Below are positions 22,858 through 23,638 of a stretch of DNA of 23,638 nucleotides, one piece after another. The position numbers were made by a program, and so were the translations under genes. Location of the stretch: NCBI GenBank assembly GCA_965661765.1, contig CBFIFE010000042.1, positions 1 through 23,638 on the forward strand, read 5' to 3'. The DNA is from JBMYZL01 sp965661765. GTDB taxonomy: Bacteria > Bacteroidota > Bacteroidia > Flavobacteriales_D > Sanyastnellaceae. The notes below the pieces were generated by a model, which did not search any database, was not told the DNA's origin, and saw only the letters and a list, made by a program, of their open reading frames with translations. Every line of letters begins with the position of its first letter. Position 1 is the stretch's first letter.

Positions 22858-23638
22858 TCAAAGGTCGCAAGACACGCCGAATGCGCTCAGGAGCATCAAC
22901 AAGTCCGTGGCTCCCACAATGGAGTCGTCATTCAAATCGCCCAAGCAAGCAGGATCGAATGAGCAAGTGCCGTCGTCATTGATTGCATCGGGCGAGTAAT
23001 TCGCTGCCAGGGAATTGGTGCAACCCAATGTTTGCTCGTCACCTGCAATGAGCAACTGTCCTGCGGACTCAGTGTTTCCGCAAAGACTTGTTGCGGTATA
23101 GATGCGGGTGACGTTGTACCGGCCATCTTCCAGTCGGCCAGGGTAATCGATGAAGTCTACACTCTCAGCGCCTTCTGAACTGGTGAGGTAGTCTCCTGAT
23201 GACCACTCCAATACTGGAGCGTTTAACTCGAGGACAGCATCGAACACCAATTCTGGGTTTGTATCGTAAACGCAGAGCAAATTGTCCGAGAGGATTGCCT
23301 CGGGGTCGTAGTTGCAAGCCTCGGTATCCTTGCAACCTGAGCAGCTTTCGAATTCACAAGAACCATCGTTTTCCGTAGCATCAGGGTTGTAATTGCATGA
23401 CAGAATGATGTCGCATCCGAAAACCTCCTCCTGGTCACAGACGCCATCACCGTCTTCATCCAAGAGACAGTTTCCATCGCAGTCCACAAAGGCAGACCCA
23501 AACTCATCCTCAGCTGAAGAACAGGACTCATCGTCGTCAGTGGCTGCGGCGTCGAAATTGCAAGCCAATTCATCCGTACAACCGAGAATTTCATCTTCGT
23601 CACAAACACCATCCCCGTCAGTGTCGTTCAGGCAATTG
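22858..23638 (-). CDS. Repeat-rich surface/secreted protein, C-terminal 259 residues (5' end outside window)
   Basis: The frame is open to the window edge, so only the C-terminal part is seen. It holds four Cys-rich units of the form G-C-x-D-x-x-A-C-N-Y-x-P-x-A-x-x-D-G-S-C and two N-C-L-x-D-x-D-G-D-G-V-C-D-x-x-E units, which look like the calcium-binding thrombospondin type 3 repeat. A stretch of about 70 residues with no repeat separates the third and fourth units and looks beta-rich. The C-terminus reads C-L-G-D-L-N-D-D-S-I-V-G-A-T-D-L-L-M-L-L-S-A-F-G, a half-dockerin-like EF-hand segment, then S-C-D-L. There is no type A sorting domain, so export may use another signal or this end itself. 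Such proteins are common in marine Bacteroidota; their roles (adhesion, matrix) are mostly unproven. Confidence 0.8.
   Translation of the reverse strand, partial: NCLNDTDGDGVCDEDEILGCTDELACNFDAAATDDDESCSSAEDEFGSAFVDCDGNCLLDEDGDGVCDQEEVFGCDIILSCNYNPDATENDGSCEFESCSGCKDTEACNYDPEAILSDNLLCVYDTNPELVFDAVLELNAPVLEWSSGDYLTSSEGAESVDFIDYPGRLEDGRYNVTRIYTATSLCGNTESAGQLLIAGDEQTLGCTNSLAANYSPDAINDDGTCSFDPACLGDLNDDSIVGATDLLMLLSAFGVSCDL
22963..23583 (-). repeat. Four GCxD...DGSC units interleaved with D.DGDGVCD units
   Basis: Units lie at 23521-23583, 23356-23418, 23272-23337 and 22963-23025. The first three keep four Cys or nearly so; the fourth has N-S-L-A-A-N-Y in place of the A-C-N-Y Cys, like the single copy at 5866-5928. 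Two Asp-rich D-x-D-G-D-G-V-C-D segments lie ahead of the first two units, one at the window edge. Confidence 0.8.

Noticed and set aside
1..23638. Search for defence systems, CRISPR arrays, mobile elements, tRNA genes or riboswitches
   Set aside because: No nuclease-plus-sensor pairs, regularly spaced repeats, transposase motifs, cloverleaf arms or long structured leaders could be seen; the accessory content is catabolic and secretory.

Overview
The window looks like chromosomal DNA from a marine-type member of the Bacteroidota, in or near the Flavobacteriales. The evidence is the content: two secreted proteins with type A Por (type IX) secretion C-terminal domains, 'GCTD..ACNYDP.A..DGSC' and 'D.DGDGVCD..E' repeats typical of that group, a DUF4369-type N-terminus joined to a thioredoxin fold, a GH92 lipoprotein, and AT-rich promoters of the TTTG / TAnnTTTG type with no obvious Shine-Dalgarno sites. 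Base composition is moderate (about half G+C by eye) and even. I see no tRNA or rRNA gene, CRISPR array, insertion sequence, phage gene or attachment site. Genes are tightly packed: several neighbours overlap by 4-16 bp, two convergent pairs overlap by about 25 bp at their 3' ends, and no gene-free stretch exceeds about 200 bp.

Layout. 1-1591 (+): the end of recQ, then rlmI. 1597-3638 (-): a predicted cysteine dioxygenase fused to a SAM methyltransferase, followed 5 bp later by pdxH. 3787-4008 (+): a small conserved-looking protein of unknown function. 3984-6516 (-): a PhoD-like phosphatase lipoprotein and a T9SS-exported protein, separated by an intrinsic terminator. 6718-14684 (+): a four-gene run of overlapping genes: paaZ, a secreted S41-like protein, a GH92 mannosidase lipoprotein with two accessory domains, and a class III aminotransferase. 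14659-17387 (-): an M14 carboxypeptidase and an HSL-type esterase. 17416-17994 (+): a YqgE/AlgH protein. 18006-18836 (-): a DUF2797 protein that has lost its zinc-ribbon cysteines. 18891-19808 (+): a second T9SS-exported protein. 19843-20739 (-): an alpha/beta hydrolase. 20775-22780 (+): an envelope thioredoxin-like protein and a PmtA-like methyltransferase. 22858-23638 (-): the C-terminal part of a repeat-rich surface protein running off the window.

Function. Most of the window is housekeeping plus the exported degradative enzymes of a heterotroph that uses polymers (peptidases, mannosidase, esterases, phosphatase) and a ring-cleavage step of phenylacetate catabolism. I see no defence or mobile system. 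The most unusual item is the cysteine dioxygenase-methyltransferase fusion next to pdxH, in which the known iron-binding and substrate-binding residues of cysteine dioxygenase can be matched one by one. Next in interest are the DUF2797 protein without zinc ligands, an S41-like protein without the usual catalytic lysine, a long hairpin terminator lying inside the coding end of a convergent gene, and a palindrome shared by two facing promoters.
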